Source: Scytonema sp. UIC 10036 (GTDB lineage Bacteria; Cyanobacteriota; Cyanobacteriia; Cyanobacteriales; Nostocaceae). Taken from it: a stretch of 32,422 nt of DNA. The position numbers and the translations under genes are program-made. Position 1 is the stretch's first letter. Every line of letters begins with the position of its first letter. Below the pieces are notes generated by a model. That model was given only the letters and a program-made list of their open reading frames with translations, made no database searches and had not been told where the DNA came from. The DNA is taken from contig NZ_WJFC01000154.1 in assembly GCF_009725235.1 (NCBI RefSeq), positions 1 through 32,422 on the forward strand, written 5' to 3'. This document shows positions 14,853 to 23,038 of this stretch, piece by piece.

Positions 14853-15032
14853 CCAAAAAAAGGAAAAAAGAGAATAAAAAACCAACCCGTTTTTTATGAT
14901 GAAATGAAGGAGAGACATATGATAGTCGTTACTCCTACAGTATGGAAAAAGCTACAAGCTTTGGCAATTGACTCAGACCTTAGTGTTAGTGAGTGCTTGG
15001 AGCGTATTGTCAGAGATATAGACTCTGATTGA
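14847..15032 (+). CDS. Small ribbon-helix-helix-like protein of the TnpB-like element
   Basis: A 61-residue basic protein. The N-terminus MQPKKGKKRIKNQP is lysine-rich. Then a strand-helix-helix pattern follows: HMIVVTPTVWKKLQALAI, then DSDLSVSECLERIVRDI. This resembles CopG/Arc-type RHH proteins, which bind DNA as dimers through a beta-strand pair. It is transcribed divergently from the TnpB-like gene across 61 bases containing an inverted repeat. Its stop codon TGA overlaps the first TTGACTCC box of the right end. The simplest reading is an autoregulator that also controls tnpB and perhaps binds the end boxes. No named family is recognised. Confidence 0.7.
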   Translation: MQPKKGKKRIKNQPVFYDEMKERHMIVVTPTVWKKLQALAIDSDLSVSECLERIVRDIDSD

Positions 15033-15046
15033 CTCCATTTGACTCC
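15029..15046. repeat. Right end double box of the TnpB-like element
   Basis: Two exact TTGACTCC copies at 15029-15036 and 15039-15046, 10 bp apart. They overlap the stop codon of the RHH-like gene. Confidence 0.7.
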
Positions 15047-15481
15047 ACGATTCTCTTATCTAGTAGTACGACCACTAACCACTAACCACTATCCACTATC
15101 CACTATTTACTATCCACTATCCACTTTTTTGAGATTGTATCTATACTCTACAGAAAATTTACTTTAGTTAAGTAAATAATTGTTACATTATTTGTTAAAT
15201 AAGCAATAAAAATGCATCTTAGCCGTGTTTGGCAACTCTAGGCAAAAAGTACAGGGGCTAATTTCTGTTGTGACGCATACAATTGGGTATATGTACCTTT
15301 TGACAGTGTTGTCAAGTGTATTAAATATTTATTAATATAAGAGTAACTTAACTCTAGGAGTCAGTACCCAAAAAATTCATAACCTATTCAAGTACCAAAC
15401 TAAAAAAATGCCTGCAAAGGCGCATATCGACTGGTACGTCTTCTTAACCATCAAATTTTTTACAACTGGAACAGAAAATTT
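15047..15481. other. Intergenic region after the TnpB-like element
   Basis: 435 bases without a convincing gene. It holds a heptamer repeat at 15069-15127, then AT-rich sequence that may include the promoter of the 72-aa gene. Nothing else was recognised. Confidence 0.6.
15069..15127. repeat. CCACTAA/CCACTAT heptamer array
   Basis: About eight units in which the motif shifts from ACCACTA to ATCCACT along the array, with one TTTACTA variant. It shows progressive divergence of one heptamer family. Confidence 0.8.
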
Positions 15482-15700
15482 ATGAATAACCAGCAACCAT
15501 CAAACCCCAATCAATTTGTGGGCAATTTTAAGAATGGGATTTGGCTTTTTGGTATCTCGTCTTGGCTCTTTGGGATTACCGATCGCAGTATTGCATCGTT
15601 TTCTGATGGATATCTATCTGCCTTGGATTTAACGCAACTATTTACTGCTGCTACCTTCTTTGTTGCTTGGCTATTTCTCAAACCGACTTCTAAGGCATAA
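15482..15700 (+). CDS. Small hydrophobic hypothetical protein (72 aa)
   Basis: A 72-residue protein starting MNNQQPSNPNQFVGNFKNG with a polar Asn/Gln-rich head, then GIWLFGISSWLFGITDRS and a C-terminal helix TQLFTAATFFVAWLFLKP. One or two membrane segments are likely. The polar head followed by a hydrophobic body resembles other small cyanobacterial membrane proteins. I do not recognise a family. A long AT-rich upstream region precedes it with no clear Shine-Dalgarno sequence. Confidence 0.55.
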   Translation: MNNQQPSNPNQFVGNFKNGIWLFGISSWLFGITDRSIASFSDGYLSALDLTQLFTAATFFVAWLFLKPTSKA

Positions 15701-15809
15701 ATTAAGGTACAATTTTTAACATATTCATAAATGTAACATCACAAAAATGCCCAGTTTAGCGTTTTTGCATTAGACGCTTTTATCCTTTGCAATATTTGAG
15801 CGTAGACAT

Positions 15810-15851
15810 TTGACGAAAATAATTCGATATGATATCTAGTATACTAGATAT
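15810..15851 (+). promoter_or_regulatory. Promoter with 20-bp perfect palindrome over the -10
   Basis: TTGACG (15810-15815) and TATCTA (15833-15838), 17 bases apart, make a plausible sigma-70-type promoter. The perfect palindrome ATATCTAGTATACTAGATAT (15832-15851) covers the -10 and the start site. This is a repressor-type layout for the 56-aa gene 18 bases downstream. Confidence 0.6.
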
Positions 15852-15869
15852 TATATAAATATATCAACT

Positions 15870-16040
15870 ATGCCTACCCAAAAATTCCAACCTAAAGAAG
15901 GCGAAGCTTACGATCAAAGCCCTGTTCAATTTAAAGTCAGGAAAGGAGTCAGAGAAAAACTGAAAACTATACCAAATTGGCAGGATATTCTCAGAAAATT
16001 TGTTGATGACCTCATATCAGACCCACCAAAGAATGGCTAA
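15870..16040 (+). CDS. Small RHH-like DNA-binding protein (56 aa)
   Basis: A 56-codon frame: MPTQKFQPKEGEAYDQSPVQ, then FKVRKGVREKLKTIPNWQDI, ending LRKFVDDLISDPPKNG. The centre has a strand (VQFKVR) and two helices, like short RHH or antitoxin-type proteins. The perfect 20-bp palindrome over its likely -10 supports an autoregulatory DNA-binding protein. The gene is convergent with the histidine kinase gene, whose stop lies 35 bases away. No toxin-like partner is present, so a solitary regulator or an antitoxin left behind are both possible. It is the second such small gene with a dyad-bearing promoter within 1.2 kb. Confidence 0.65.
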   Translation: MPTQKFQPKEGEAYDQSPVQFKVRKGVREKLKTIPNWQDILRKFVDDLISDPPKNG

Positions 16041-16074
16041 TAATGGGTAAATTTGGGAAGGATTTAAAGATTTC

Positions 16075-17952
16075 CTACTCCTGGTTTATTGCGTTAACAA
16101 TTTCGTCAAAGCGAAAGTCGCTTGTCAGTTGTTGAAGATTCTCTATTAGAGTAGCGTATTCTGTTGGAATTTCAGCTATCAACTTTAAAACATGTTCATC
16201 ACTACCTCCAGAAGCTGCTTCATATAGCTGATGCACCCATTGTTCCGGCATCACGGCTAAATCTTGTTCGAGCGAGCTCGATCTGGTAGAGCGTTTTTGT
16301 GATGTTTGACTCATGGTAGTGCAATCAAAGTAGACATAGCTGACACCTAAATGCTTGGCAAGTTTATCAAAAATTTCTTCCTCCTGAAATGGCTTGCGAA
16401 TAAAATCATCGCATCCAGCTTCTAAGGTTAGCGCTCGCTCATCATTAAATGCAGTCGCTGTGAGAGCAATAATCACAGTGGCTTGCCCTAAAGGGGTAGC
16501 TTTGATATGTTGTGTTGCTTCATAACCGTTCATGACAGGCATTCGCATATCCATAAAAATCAGGTTCGGTTTCCAACTTTCCCAAATTTCTATACCTTGT
16601 TGAGCGGTTTCGGCTTCCTTCACCTCAAAGCCTAAAGATTTTAGGAGCGATCGCAGGAGTTGGCGATGTTCCCAAGTATCATCTACAATAAGCAATTTAT
16701 AAGCAGGTTGATTGGGAGTAAGGCTCTTGACTCGTTTTTGGAATAATTCAGTTTGTACCTGTGTTATTTGCGGCACTTCAACCTGAATATTGAAAGCAAA
16801 TACACTGCCCTCGCCCACAACACTGCTAACAGTCATCTCGCCACCCATAAGATTGACAAAAAAGCGGCTGATAGGTAGTCCCAATCCCGTGCCTTCTGCT
16901 GTTTTTCTGCCTGTGGAAGTCTGTTCAAACGCTTCAAACAGTAAGTTCATTTCTATAGGATCGATACCGGGACCGGTGTCTGCCACTTCAAAATAAAGGG
17001 ATAGGCGATTGGGGATAGACGATTGAGTCGTTTCTTTCCCAGTCCCCAGTTCCCAGTTCCCAGTTCTCAGTCTGACACGTAACGTCACACTACCACTTTC
17101 TGTAAACTTAATAGCATTACTGAGCAAGTTCAGTAAAATTTGGCGCAATTTACTTTCATCTGTACTGATGTACTGCGGTACTGATGATGCACAATCAAAA
17201 GTTAACATCAGTTGCTTGGATGCAGCTTTAAGGTGCAGCATTTCTTCCAAGTTCTCTATAAGACGATAAATATCGAACGTACTAATACTGAGCTTAACTC
17301 TCCCTGCTTCAATTTTCGACATCTCTAGGACATCGTTGATTAATTCCAGCAAGTGTTGACCGCTACGATTAATGATATTGATATATTCCCTGCACTCTGG
17401 AGATAAAGAGTTATCTCGATGCAAGATTTGGGCAAAACCCAATATACTGTTGAGAGGGGTGCGTAGTTCGTGACTCATAGAAGCCAGAAATCGGCTTTTG
17501 GAACGGTTGGCAGCCTCAGCAGTTTCTTTAGCTTTGTTCAACTCCACTTCCACCCGTTGGCGTTCCGCTATTTCATTTTTCACTGCTTCAAACTGAGCAG
17601 CACTGGGAATTTCCAAAACTTGTGGTACTAGTTTAACCAGTACAACAGCCGTGTACAGGGAAACTAGGGCAGTAATTGCTTTAGTGAAACCAGATAACCA
17701 GTAATTGGGATGCCAAAGTGTCCAAATTTCAAAGATGTGGGTTGTGCCACATAAAACAATAAAAGCTCCAAATAAGAGGAAAATCCAGTTGTAAGGAATG
17801 TCGCGCCTTTTTTCGACAATGTAAGTTAACGTGAAAGGGATAGAGTAATAAGCTATTGCCGTAAGACCATCTGAAATAATATGCAATCTCACTAACTCTG
17901 GTTGCCAAAGATAGCAGTGTCCGTGGGGAATAAAAATTGATGCTAGTACCAT
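16075..17952 (-). CDS. Ethylene-receptor-type hybrid histidine kinase
   Basis: A 625-residue membrane sensor. Residues 20-110 match the ethylene-binding domain of plant ETR1 and cyanobacterial Etr1-like proteins. They include D28 (SDGLTAIAYYSIPFTLTYIV) and the copper-ligand pair C68/H72 in LCGTTHIFEIWTLW, across three membrane helices. A coiled coil (115-150) leads to HisKA with phosphoacceptor H161 (SMSHELRTPLNSILGF). The HATPase has its N box at LLNLLSNAIKF, then VADTGPGI and EGTGLGL. A receiver domain follows at 418-540 with D424/D425 and phosphoacceptor D468 (FMDMRMP), then a helical tail. There is no GAF domain between sensor and kinase. Residues about 296-316 come from an in-frame tandem repeat. 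Confidence 0.93.
   Translation of the reverse strand: MVLASIFIPHGHCYLWQPELVRLHIISDGLTAIAYYSIPFTLTYIVEKRRDIPYNWIFLLFGAFIVLCGTTHIFEIWTLWHPNYWLSGFTKAITALVSLYTAVVLVKLVPQVLEIPSAAQFEAVKNEIAERQRVEVELNKAKETAEAANRSKSRFLASMSHELRTPLNSILGFAQILHRDNSLSPECREYINIINRSGQHLLELINDVLEMSKIEAGRVKLSISTFDIYRLIENLEEMLHLKAASKQLMLTFDCASSVPQYISTDESKLRQILLNLLSNAIKFTESGSVTLRVRLRTGNWELGTGKETTQSSIPNRLSLYFEVADTGPGIDPIEMNLLFEAFEQTSTGRKTAEGTGLGLPISRFFVNLMGGEMTVSSVVGEGSVFAFNIQVEVPQITQVQTELFQKRVKSLTPNQPAYKLLIVDDTWEHRQLLRSLLKSLGFEVKEAETAQQGIEIWESWKPNLIFMDMRMPVMNGYEATQHIKATPLGQATVIIALTATAFNDERALTLEAGCDDFIRKPFQEEEIFDKLAKHLGVSYVYFDCTTMSQTSQKRSTRSSSLEQDLAVMPEQWVHQLYEAASGGSDEHVLKLIAEIPTEYATLIENLQQLTSDFRFDEIVNAINQE
17038..17070. repeat. 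CCCAGTT tandem repeat inside the histidine kinase gene
   Basis: Four to five CCCAGTT/CCCCAGT units are read in frame as part of LRTGNWELGTGKE in the ATPase domain, between the strand LRVR and the G1-type motif FEVADTGPGI. Confidence 0.8.
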
Positions 17953-18541
17953 AACTATAATTTTTCAACAACTGTTTCACTCATCTTAAGAAATTATTAA
18001 TTTTTTTTACCAATAATTGTAGTGAATACTTCATTTAAGTTGTAGATCAATAAATTGTAGAAATTATAAATATATCCTTTCTAAGATATCTAACGAGAAA
18101 CAAGAAACTCAATTTGCCGTTCAAGGTTAGGCTTCTAACTATGGTTGGAAACTGAGCGCGTAGAGGAAATCTGGCTTATCGGGAGGTCGAATATTGATAA
18201 CTGAAGTGATACATATTTTGACATTTTCGTAAAAATTCACCATATCTCATTATAGAGAATGTACTACTTATTCCGGAAGTCTTGTTTACACGACATCAAT
18301 TTAAAATCTATCTCATGTTCAGTATATAGCAATCCTATCTAATTTGTGAAAAAATTTAAGTACCTGTAGGTTGGGCTATTCCGCACAAAAGCTTTACCTG
18401 GTGGGCAATGCCCAACCTAAGTGTATTTCAAAAATCAAATAGGAGTTCTATAGAGAAACGAAAAAAATATATGTTCTCACGACTATTATAGTAACTTATA
18501 TTGTTGGACTTTTGCAGTTATTAAACTTTAATTGAGGTAAT
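17953..18541. other. Divergent intergenic region, kinase and S8 peptidase
   Basis: 589 bases without a gene. It is AT-rich with an inverted repeat TAGGTTGGGC/GCCCAACCTA (18367-18376 and 18410-18419). The TTGAGGTAAT just before 18542 includes a GAGG Shine-Dalgarno sequence for the peptidase. No other feature was identified. Confidence 0.6.
18367..18419. repeat. REP-like inverted repeat TAGGTTGGGC...GCCCAACCTA
   Basis: Perfect 10-bp arms around a 33-base centre, typical in form of small dispersed palindromic elements. It is related in its arms to the repeat at 8278 and 24111. Confidence 0.75.
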
Positions 18542-20278
18542 ATGAGGCACGAAAAACTGTCTCCGGGACTGCTGATAGCATTTGAAGATTATCAACGAGA
18601 AGGACAAGAAGCGTTCACTCCACAGATACGAACACTGAGCATAGTTCCCCCCAGAAACACTCTCAAACCAACCCGCAGCGTGGTTTTTCTTTACTGTGAC
18701 GAACAAGCAGATTTGAGTTCACTTTCAGAAGATGGCATTGAAGTCAACCAAAATAGAGGAAGTGTTCGCACCGCTTTTTTACCTATAGAAAGTTTAGATG
18801 CTCTATCTGAAAATCCTGCTATCGAGCGCATTAAGCCCTCGCGCAAACTTAAACTCCGGATGGATGTTGCAAAAAGCGCTGTAGGACTGCCAGAGTTCAT
18901 CAAGAAAAACAGCAATCTCACTGGTAAGGGAGTGATAATCGGTGTGATAGACACTGGCATCGATCCAAAACACCCTGCTTTCAAGGGGCGGATTTTACGT
19001 ATTTGGGATCAGGTATTGTCAGGTCCTGGAGTTGCTGAAGGTAAATATGGGGCAGAGTTAACTGGTTCGCTGCTAACAGTTTCTCAAGATACTAACGGTC
19101 ATGGAACTCATGTTGCTGGGATTGCTGCAGGTCATGATGATAGCTACGGCGGGATAGCGCCACAGGCAGAATTAGTGATTGTGAAAACCGATTTAGATGA
19201 AGGTCATATTGCGGATGGGATTCGATACATTTTCCGCGTCGCTGGGGAGATGGGACGTCCGGCAGTTGTGAATTTAAGCGTGGGTGGGCATTATGATGCT
19301 CATGATGGGACTGATTCATTATCAAAAATTATAGATGCTGAAAGCGGTCCTGGGCGAATTGTTTGTTGTGCGGCGGGCAATGAGGGGAACGATAACATTC
19401 ACGGTCAAGCAATCGTGCGAGCTGGTAAAAAGCACACCATGCGCTTTAACGTTCCCTTGAATCAGACAAGCATCGCATTATTAACGGGTTGGTACTCCAG
19501 TAGGGGTCAGTTAGAAGTTGCCCTGCGTAGCCCCAATGGTTTTGTGACTCCTTTCCAACCGATTATTACTCAAGGCAATTATACCCAAGAACACATTCTT
19601 AAAGATGCACGGGTACAAATAGCGACACCAGGTCCAGATCCATTTAATGGTGATTACAATGTAGTCGTACAAATTCGGGGTTCCGGTAAGGGCAGTTTTA
19701 GCCCGCCAGTACCGGGAGGGAATTGGCAGTTACAGCTAAACAACGCCTCCTCCGAAGATGTACGGTTAGATGTCTGGACTTTGAATGGCTCCGTATTGTT
19801 TACGGGCAGCAGTGTTGTAGACTCTGTAAAAATTGGTTCGCCCGGTTGTGCCCGAAGTGCAATTACAGTCGCTTCCTATACAACTAAAGCCAATTATATT
19901 GATATTGATAACCAATTGCAAGAGATGGGCTTTAATTTAAACGATATTTCTGACTTTAGCAGTGAAGGGCCGCTACGGAATGATGCCCAAAAACCTGATG
20001 TCGCTGCACCAGGAGCAATGATTGTTTCTGCCCTGTCTTCCAGTGCTAACAGCGATCGCACTAGCATAATCAACAACAAGTTTGTCGCAATGATGGGTAC
20101 AAGCATGGCAGCGCCCTTTGTCACAGGTATTGTAGCGTTGCTATTACAACGTGACCCCCACCTAGACCCAACTGCCATTAAAGATATCTTGCGAAAAAAT
20201 TCCTTCATACCAGGAGAAGCACCAGGAACGTTTGATAACAAATGGGGTTTTGGATTGCTTAACACAGAAAATTTGTAG
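18542..20278 (+). CDS. Subtilisin-like S8 serine peptidase, cytoplasmic type
   Basis: A 578-residue S8 family peptidase. The catalytic triad is visible: D137 (GVIDTGID), H187 (NGHGTHVAG) and S521 (GTSMAAPFVTG). The oxyanion Asn lies in CCAAGNEGND. Residues about 45-108 form a propeptide-like (I9-like) module: SVVFLYCDEQADLS, then VNQNRGSVRTAFLP, SLDALSENPAIERIKPSRKL and the KLRMDVAKS border. There is no signal peptide, so the enzyme should be intracellular. A roughly 140-residue insertion between the Asn and Ser motifs carries a beta-rich domain (LNQTSIALLTGWYSSRGQLEVAL ...). GAGG lies about 5 bases before the ATG. A separate small gene resembling its own propeptide follows. Confidence 0.93.
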   Translation: MRHEKLSPGLLIAFEDYQREGQEAFTPQIRTLSIVPPRNTLKPTRSVVFLYCDEQADLSSLSEDGIEVNQNRGSVRTAFLPIESLDALSENPAIERIKPSRKLKLRMDVAKSAVGLPEFIKKNSNLTGKGVIIGVIDTGIDPKHPAFKGRILRIWDQVLSGPGVAEGKYGAELTGSLLTVSQDTNGHGTHVAGIAAGHDDSYGGIAPQAELVIVKTDLDEGHIADGIRYIFRVAGEMGRPAVVNLSVGGHYDAHDGTDSLSKIIDAESGPGRIVCCAAGNEGNDNIHGQAIVRAGKKHTMRFNVPLNQTSIALLTGWYSSRGQLEVALRSPNGFVTPFQPIITQGNYTQEHILKDARVQIATPGPDPFNGDYNVVVQIRGSGKGSFSPPVPGGNWQLQLNNASSEDVRLDVWTLNGSVLFTGSSVVDSVKIGSPGCARSAITVASYTTKANYIDIDNQLQEMGFNLNDISDFSSEGPLRNDAQKPDVAAPGAMIVSALSSSANSDRTSIINNKFVAMMGTSMAAPFVTGIVALLLQRDPHLDPTAIKDILRKNSFIPGEAPGTFDNKWGFGLLNTENL

Positions 20279-20447
20279 TCTGTTGTCAAGATTAATGTAT
20301 TGCCTCTGTATAAAGGTAGTACCCACAAGGCAATCGGTTTGATAGCTTGATTGTAGGGCAGTTTCAGAATGTTAGGGTGTTAAGGGTATAATTACTCACT
20401 CCTCTAGATTCGTGTATCTCTACCGCAATTACATACTGTGAGGTTTT

Positions 20448-20750
20448 ATGGATTATCGTAAGTTAGATAATGCCCTAACAATGGCACTTAAAGAAGTGGA
20501 AGATCCACAAAAGCAAAGTTTCAATGTTTTTATTCACACCAATCGTGCTATAGAGGTTGCTGGTGCATCTGATATGTTGGAAAACTTGGGAGTACCCAAT
20601 GTGGCTCCAGGAAAAGATGTGTTTACAGCCGAGCTATCTCCAAATGCTATTTCCCGCTTGTCGGAACAGTCATGGGTACAGTACATAAAGCTGTCTCAGA
20701 ATCTGAATTTGCTAAATCAAAAAACTCCGGGTGGTATCAGATTAGCCTAA
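20448..20750 (+). CDS. Stand-alone peptidase propeptide/inhibitor-like protein (I9-like)
   Basis: A 100-residue protein, 169 bases after the S8 peptidase stop on the same strand, with GAGG before its ATG. Its central and C-terminal part aligns by eye with the peptidase's own propeptide-like region. The small protein reads LGVPNVAPGKDVFTAELSPN, then AISRLSEQSWVQYIKLSQNL. The peptidase reads GIEVNQNRGSVRTAFLPIES, then LDALSENPAIERIKPSRKL. This suggests an I9-type fold supplied in trans as inhibitor or folding chaperone. No signal peptide is present. The pairing is inferred from adjacency and similarity. Confidence 0.65.
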   Translation: MDYRKLDNALTMALKEVEDPQKQSFNVFIHTNRAIEVAGASDMLENLGVPNVAPGKDVFTAELSPNAISRLSEQSWVQYIKLSQNLNLLNQKTPGGIRLA

Positions 20751-20757
20751 TTTCATA

Positions 20758-20796
20758 CCTACCCCCTACCCCCTACCCCCTACCCCCTACCCCCTA
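20758..20796. repeat. CCCCCTA heptamer repeat
   Basis: About five near-perfect CCCCCTA units between the inhibitor-like gene and glgC. Same family as the window start and end. Confidence 0.9.
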
Positions 20797-20923
20797 ACAA
20801 AAGAAATAGTTCATAATTCTGTCAGAAGCAATACAACAATCTACCTTCACCCCCTTATCAGCAGCCACAGACAGTCCTAAACTGAAGAAGTGAGTTGAAA
20901 GGCAGTCGTCGGGAGAATTTAGC

Positions 20924-22213
20924 GTGAAAAGTGTTTTAGCTATCATTCTTGGAGGGGGTGCAGGTACCCGCCTTTATCCTCTGACTAAGTTACGTGCAAA
21001 ACCAGCTGTACCTGTGGCGGGGAAATATCGACTCATCGATATCCCTGTCAGTAATTGTATAAACTCCGAGATCTTCAAAATTTACGTTCTGACACAATTC
21101 AACTCAGCTTCTTTGAATCGTCACATTGCCCGTACTTACAACTTTGCTGGCTTTACTGAAGGTTTTGTGGAAGTTCTAGCTGCACAGCAAACACCAGAAA
21201 ACCTCAGCTGGTTTCAAGGTACGGCTGATGCTGTTCGGCAATATCTGTGGTTGATGGAAGAATGGGACGTAGAAGACTATCTCATCCTTTCGGGAGATCA
21301 CTTGTACCGGATGGATTACCGCCAATTCGTTCAGCGTCACAGAGATACAGGGGCTGATATCACCTTGTCGGTATTACCCATTGATGACCGTCGCGCTTCT
21401 GATTTTGGGTTGGTTAAAATTGATGAATCTGGTCGGATAATCAACTTTAGCGAAAAACCCAAAGGTGAGGCAAAAGCTCAAATGCAAGTGGACACAACTG
21501 TGTTGGGCTTGACACCAGAACAAGCTCAAGAACAGCCATACATTGCTTCAATGGGCATTTATGTTTTTAAAAGAGATGTTTTGATTAAATTGTTGAAAGA
21601 ATCCTCACAATGGACAGATTTTGGAAAAGAAATTATTCCAGCAGCAGCAACCGACCATAACATTCAAGCTTATTTATTTGAGGGTTACTGGGAAGATATT
21701 GGAACTATTGAAGCGTTCTACCATGCAAATTTGGCACTGACTCAGCAACCCATGCCACCCTTTAGTTTCTACGACGAACACGCACCAATTTATACCCGTG
21801 CTCGTTACTTACCACCCACTAAGATGTTGGACTGCCAAGTGGTAGAATCAATGCTCAGTGAGGGTTGTATTCTGAAGAACTGCCGAATTGAACACTCAGT
21901 TTTGGGCGTGCGATCGCGTGTTGAGGCTGGGTGTGTTATTCAAGATACCCTAATTATGGGAGCCGATTTTTATCAACCTTTTGCCGAACGTCAATCAGAT
22001 TGCGATCGCAATCCAGTTCCTGTGGGAATAGGTACTAACACCACAATTCGTCGTGCCATCATTGATAAAAATGCTCGCATTGGTTGCGATGTACATATTG
22101 TCAACAAGGATAATGTCCAAGAAGCTGAGAAAGAAAGTCAAGGCTTTTACATTCGTAGTGGCATTATTGTAGTGTTGAAAAATGCTGTCATTCCTGATGG
22201 AACAGTGATTTAG
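20924..22213 (+). CDS. glgC: Glucose-1-phosphate adenylyltransferase (ADP-glucose pyrophosphorylase)
   Basis: A 429-residue enzyme that makes ADP-glucose from glucose-1-phosphate and ATP, the committed step of glycogen synthesis. The nucleotide-binding motif is [37 protein letters not shown]. The catalytic Asp lies in [13 protein letters not shown], and the sugar-binding region is [11 protein letters not shown] and [10 protein letters not shown]. The C-terminal left-handed beta-helix carries the allosteric site for 3-phosphoglycerate and phosphate. The start codon is GTG at 20924, with GGGAG about 8-12 bases upstream, as in other cyanobacterial glgC. The debranching-type enzyme about 3.5 kb downstream belongs to the same storage pathway. 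The stop codon merges with a large repeat array. Confidence 0.97.
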   Translation: MKSVLAIILGGGAGTRLYPLTKLRAKPAVPVAGKYRLIDIPVSNCINSEIFKIYVLTQFNSASLNRHIARTYNFAGFTEGFVEVLAAQQTPENLSWFQGTADAVRQYLWLMEEWDVEDYLILSGDHLYRMDYRQFVQRHRDTGADITLSVLPIDDRRASDFGLVKIDESGRIINFSEKPKGEAKAQMQVDTTVLGLTPEQAQEQPYIASMGIYVFKRDVLIKLLKESSQWTDFGKEIIPAAATDHNIQAYLFEGYWEDIGTIEAFYHANLALTQQPMPPFSFYDEHAPIYTRARYLPPTKMLDCQVVESMLSEGCILKNCRIEHSVLGVRSRVEAGCVIQDTLIMGADFYQPFAERQSDCDRNPVPVGIGTNTTIRRAIIDKNARIGCDVHIVNKDNVQEAEKESQGFYIRSGIIVVLKNAVIPDGTVI

Positions 22214-22400
22214 TTAGTTGTTAGTTGTTAGTTGTTGGTTGTTAGTGGTTAGTTGTTAGTTGTTGGTTGTTGGTTGTTAGTGGTTAGTTGTTAGTTGTTG
22301 GTTGTTGGTTTTTCTGTTAACCACAAACCACAAACCACAAACCACTAACCACTGACCACTAACCACAAACCACAAACCACTAACCACTAACCACTAACTA
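22213..22400. repeat. Large fold-back heptamer array with 35-bp super-repeat
   Basis: The left half has about 14 units of GTTAGTT/GTTGGTT/GTTAGTG. The right half (from about 22318) has about 11 units of the complementary family (AACCACA, AACCACT). The first half contains a 35-base block of five heptamers repeated twice in tandem. The two halves can form a long imperfect hairpin between glgC and the P-loop kinase gene. Confidence 0.9.
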
Positions 22401-22862
22401 ATGACTAAACTACTGTTACTTATCGGTCTTCCCGGTAGTGGTAAATCAACTTTAGCGCAGCACTTGCTAGCCGATTGCCCCCAGATGCAAATCATTTCCA
22501 CCGATACCATTCGGAGGCAATTATTTGGTGGCGAAGCAGTTCAAGGACCTTGGCTGGTTCTCTGGCGTGAAGTTTTGCGGCAATTCCAAGAAACAATAGC
22601 AACGGGTAATATAGCAATCTACGATGCTACTAATGCTCAGCGACGCCAAAGACGAGAAGTCATTGCTTCAGCCCGTGAAATAGGCTTTACTCACATCACT
22701 GGGGTTTGGATAGATACTCCGGTTTGGCTGTGTCTGGCACGGAATAAGAAACGTCAGCGTCAAGTTCCCGAAGAAGTCATATTTCGCATGCACCGTCAAC
22801 TCCGCGACGCACCACCAAGTTTGGAGGAAGGACTTAATGATTTACTGAGATTTTCTCTTTGA
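22401..22862 (+). CDS. P-loop kinase (zeta-toxin/PNK-like ATP-binding protein)
   Basis: A 153-residue P-loop protein. Walker A is GLPGSGKST at residues 8-16. The acceptor-side motif IISTDTIRRQLFGG is typical of polynucleotide kinase, Zeta-toxin and PSTK-like small kinases. The central strand IAIYDATNAQRRQRREVI carries the Walker-B-like Asp, and the lid arginines appear as RNKKRQRQVPEEVIFRMHRQL. Substrate is not predictable: nucleic-acid 5' ends, small metabolites or UDP-sugars are all known in the superfamily. No antitoxin-like partner is adjacent, which argues against a classic zeta toxin. Its ATG lies directly after the repeat array, without a Shine-Dalgarno sequence. Confidence 0.85.
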   Translation: MTKLLLLIGLPGSGKSTLAQHLLADCPQMQIISTDTIRRQLFGGEAVQGPWLVLWREVLRQFQETIATGNIAIYDATNAQRRQRREVIASAREIGFTHITGVWIDTPVWLCLARNKKRQRQVPEEVIFRMHRQLRDAPPSLEEGLNDLLRFSL

Positions 22863-23038
22863 ATCTTTGGAGTACGGGAATTTCACTTGTCGTGACAGCA
22901 AAAACCGCACTTGGTTTTCTTTAATCTTTGTTAATTTAAAGTCAGAATCTATTCAAGGCTCTAAAATAAGCGACTGCGCTTTTGATGGCTGAAAATGTAT
23001 AAGAAAATTTAATGGTAATTTTAACAGGAGGCTGGTAA

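Larger units (their letters stand above)
13236..15046. mobile_element. TnpB-like/RHH element with double-box inverted ends
   Basis: The unit comprises a minus-strand TnpB-like gene, its structured 3' non-coding tail, a divergent RHH-like gene, and inverted ends. Each end has two TTGACTCC-like boxes exactly 10 bp apart: left GGAGTAAA (13238-13245) and GGAGTCAA (13248-13255); right TTGACTCC at 15029-15036 and 15039-15046. Read outward, the two ends match at 15 of 19 positions. There is no TnpA (Y1 HUH or serine recombinase) gene, so movement, if any, would need help in trans. Borders are inferred from the boxes. No target duplication was found. Confidence 0.6.

Noticed and set aside
22213..22400. 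Possible CRISPR array
   Set aside because: The units are contiguous heptamers with no unique spacers of 30-40 bases, and no cas genes are near.
22401..22862. Zeta toxin of a toxin-antitoxin pair
   Set aside because: Only the P-loop kinase fold is shared; no epsilon-type antitoxin gene is adjacent.
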